The notes beneath the pieces are model-generated. The model was not told where the DNA came from. It saw only the letters and a program-made list of their open reading frames with translations, and did not search any database. Positions 29,336-30,015 of a DNA stretch of 30,015 nt are shown piece after piece (position 1 is the first letter of the stretch; each line of letters starts with the position of its first letter). The DNA is from a virus. Position numbers and translations under genes: made by a program. The stretch is from positions 1 to 30,015 of the IMG/VR virus record IMGVR_UViG_3300046011_000090; one strand, written 5' to 3'.

Positions 29336-30015
29336 CGAAACGTGTACCGACATGGAGTTTATCCAGTTATGGGGTCAACTTCAGTCTGCACAAAGAATGG
29401 CAGAACACCTTGGTATAAATAACAGGGCAGTCCATTTGCGTAGAAGGTGGATTGAAAAAGAATACAACATGACCCTCAATGCGAAAGACCATAGAGGTGA
29501 TTTGTATAACAAAAACAGACCCAAGTCTTTCTCTCCTCTAAAGCAAGTAGAACTTGGCATACTGGACGGAACAGTTATTGTGTTCTCAGATGCTCACTTC
29601 ATTCCTAGTCAGCGTACAACAGCCTTTAAAGGGCTTCTATGGGCTATCCAAGAGTTCAAGCCCAAGGCTATCATCTGTAACGGAGATGCGTTTGATGGTG
29701 CGTCTATATCAAGGCATGACGTAACTGAACAACCAGCGACTACTGTTATCCAAGAATTAAAAGCCTGTCAGGGTGCGCTAGGTGAGATAGAAGAAGTTGC
29801 TAAAGCAGCAAGGCACAATGTAAAGCTACTGTGGACATGGGGTAATCATGACGTACGCTTTGGCAATCGTTTAGCGCAACATGCGCCACAGTACAAAGAA
29901 GTATTAGGGTTTAAGCTGACAGACCACTTCTTAGATTGGGAGTTCTGTTGGGCGGTATGGCCTACCGAGGATGTGATTATTAAGCACCGATATAAAGGTG
30001 GTGTTCATGCTACTC
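29322..30015 (+). CDS. calcineurin-like metallophosphoesterase (3' end missing)
   Basis: From ATG 29322 (AAGGA five bases upstream) the frame stays open to the window end, 231 codons. The N-terminal 45 residues look like a helix-turn-helix (AQRMAEHLGINNRAVHLRRR). Then FSDAHF (D90, H92), CNGDAFDG (D122), WGNHD (174-177) and KHRYKGGVHAT give the metal-binding motifs of calcineurin-like phosphoesterases. Substrate is unknown; phage members have been linked to DNA or nucleotide processing. The combination with an HTH suggests nucleic acid. Confidence 0.85.
   Translation, partial: MGAHNETCTDMEFIQLWGQLQSAQRMAEHLGINNRAVHLRRRWIEKEYNMTLNAKDHRGDLYNKNRPKSFSPLKQVELGILDGTVIVFSDAHFIPSQRTTAFKGLLWAIQEFKPKAIICNGDAFDGASISRHDVTEQPATTVIQELKACQGALGEIEEVAKAARHNVKLLWTWGNHDVRFGNRLAQHAPQYKEVLGFKLTDHFLDWEFCWAVWPTEDVIIKHRYKGGVHAT

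Noticed and set aside
24039-30015. Reverse transcriptase or template repeat of a diversity-generating retroelement
   Set aside because: None of the genes after the lectin pair has RT motifs, and I saw no A-rich copy of the variable segment. If present it must be outside the window.
1-30015. tRNA genes, CRISPR arrays, IS elements, attachment sites, integrase
   Set aside because: I found no cloverleaf-like segment, regularly spaced direct repeats, transposase or integrase motif by reading. tRNAscan or profile searches would be decisive.

Overview
The window is a stretch of tailed double-stranded DNA phage genome. Every convincing gene is on the + strand, packed with 1-14 base overlaps. No tRNA, rRNA, insertion sequence, integrase, RNA polymerase or CRISPR array was seen. 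The virion genes point to a short-tailed phage: a P22-sized portal (about 710 residues), a scaffold, an SU10-type (DUF5309) coat protein, a small adaptor, a P22 gp10-like tail hub and three large ejection-type proteins, with no tape measure or sheath. The overall look (AT-leaning, many families typical of uncultured aquatic phages, Gram-negative Rz/Rz1 spanins) suggests an uncultured phage of a Gram-negative, perhaps freshwater proteobacterial host. The host assignment is inference.

Layout. 1-168: leader with a candidate extended -10 promoter and hairpins. 169-3579: early block with a DUF1376 replication protein carrying an iteron-like heptamer array in its linker, a phosphoadenylyl-sulfate reductase-family ATPase, a PD-(D/E)XK nuclease, a Cys/His HNH-like nuclease and several tiny genes. 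3616-3652: a rho-independent terminator overlapped by a candidate promoter. 3676-5980: a cysteine-rich protein, a DUF6496 protein, and the small and large terminase subunits. 5980-13029: coiled-coil protein, portal, two large low-complexity proteins, scaffold and coat protein, then a strong terminator. 13109-16260: adaptor, tail hub and an appendage protein with an apparent jelly-roll insertion. 16331-20048: three ejection-type proteins. 20057-24503: tail fibre, two tandem fibronectin III plus C-type-lectin-like proteins, and small tail proteins. 24500-26103: a sulfotransferase overlapping an APS-kinase-like/HxGH nucleotidylyltransferase fusion. 26104-28925: lysis block with several small membrane proteins, two lipoproteins, an Rz-like spanin with an embedded Rz1, and a GH19-type endolysin. 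28961-30015: an HExxH metalloprotease-like protein and a calcineurin-like phosphoesterase that runs off the end.

How they work together. The early genes would start replication and process DNA; terminase, portal, scaffold and coat build and fill the head; adaptor, hub and ejection proteins make the DNA-delivery machine; the fibre and lectin-like genes recognise the host; membrane proteins, endolysin and spanins release progeny. The most unusual part is the sulfation cassette between the receptor-binding and lysis genes: it looks able to make and use activated sulfate (PAPS), and the phage also carries a PAPS-reductase-family gene. Also notable are the iteron array inside the replication gene, the lectin-like tandem pair with alternating variable and constant positions, and a chain of overlapping membrane peptides of 28-51 residues.
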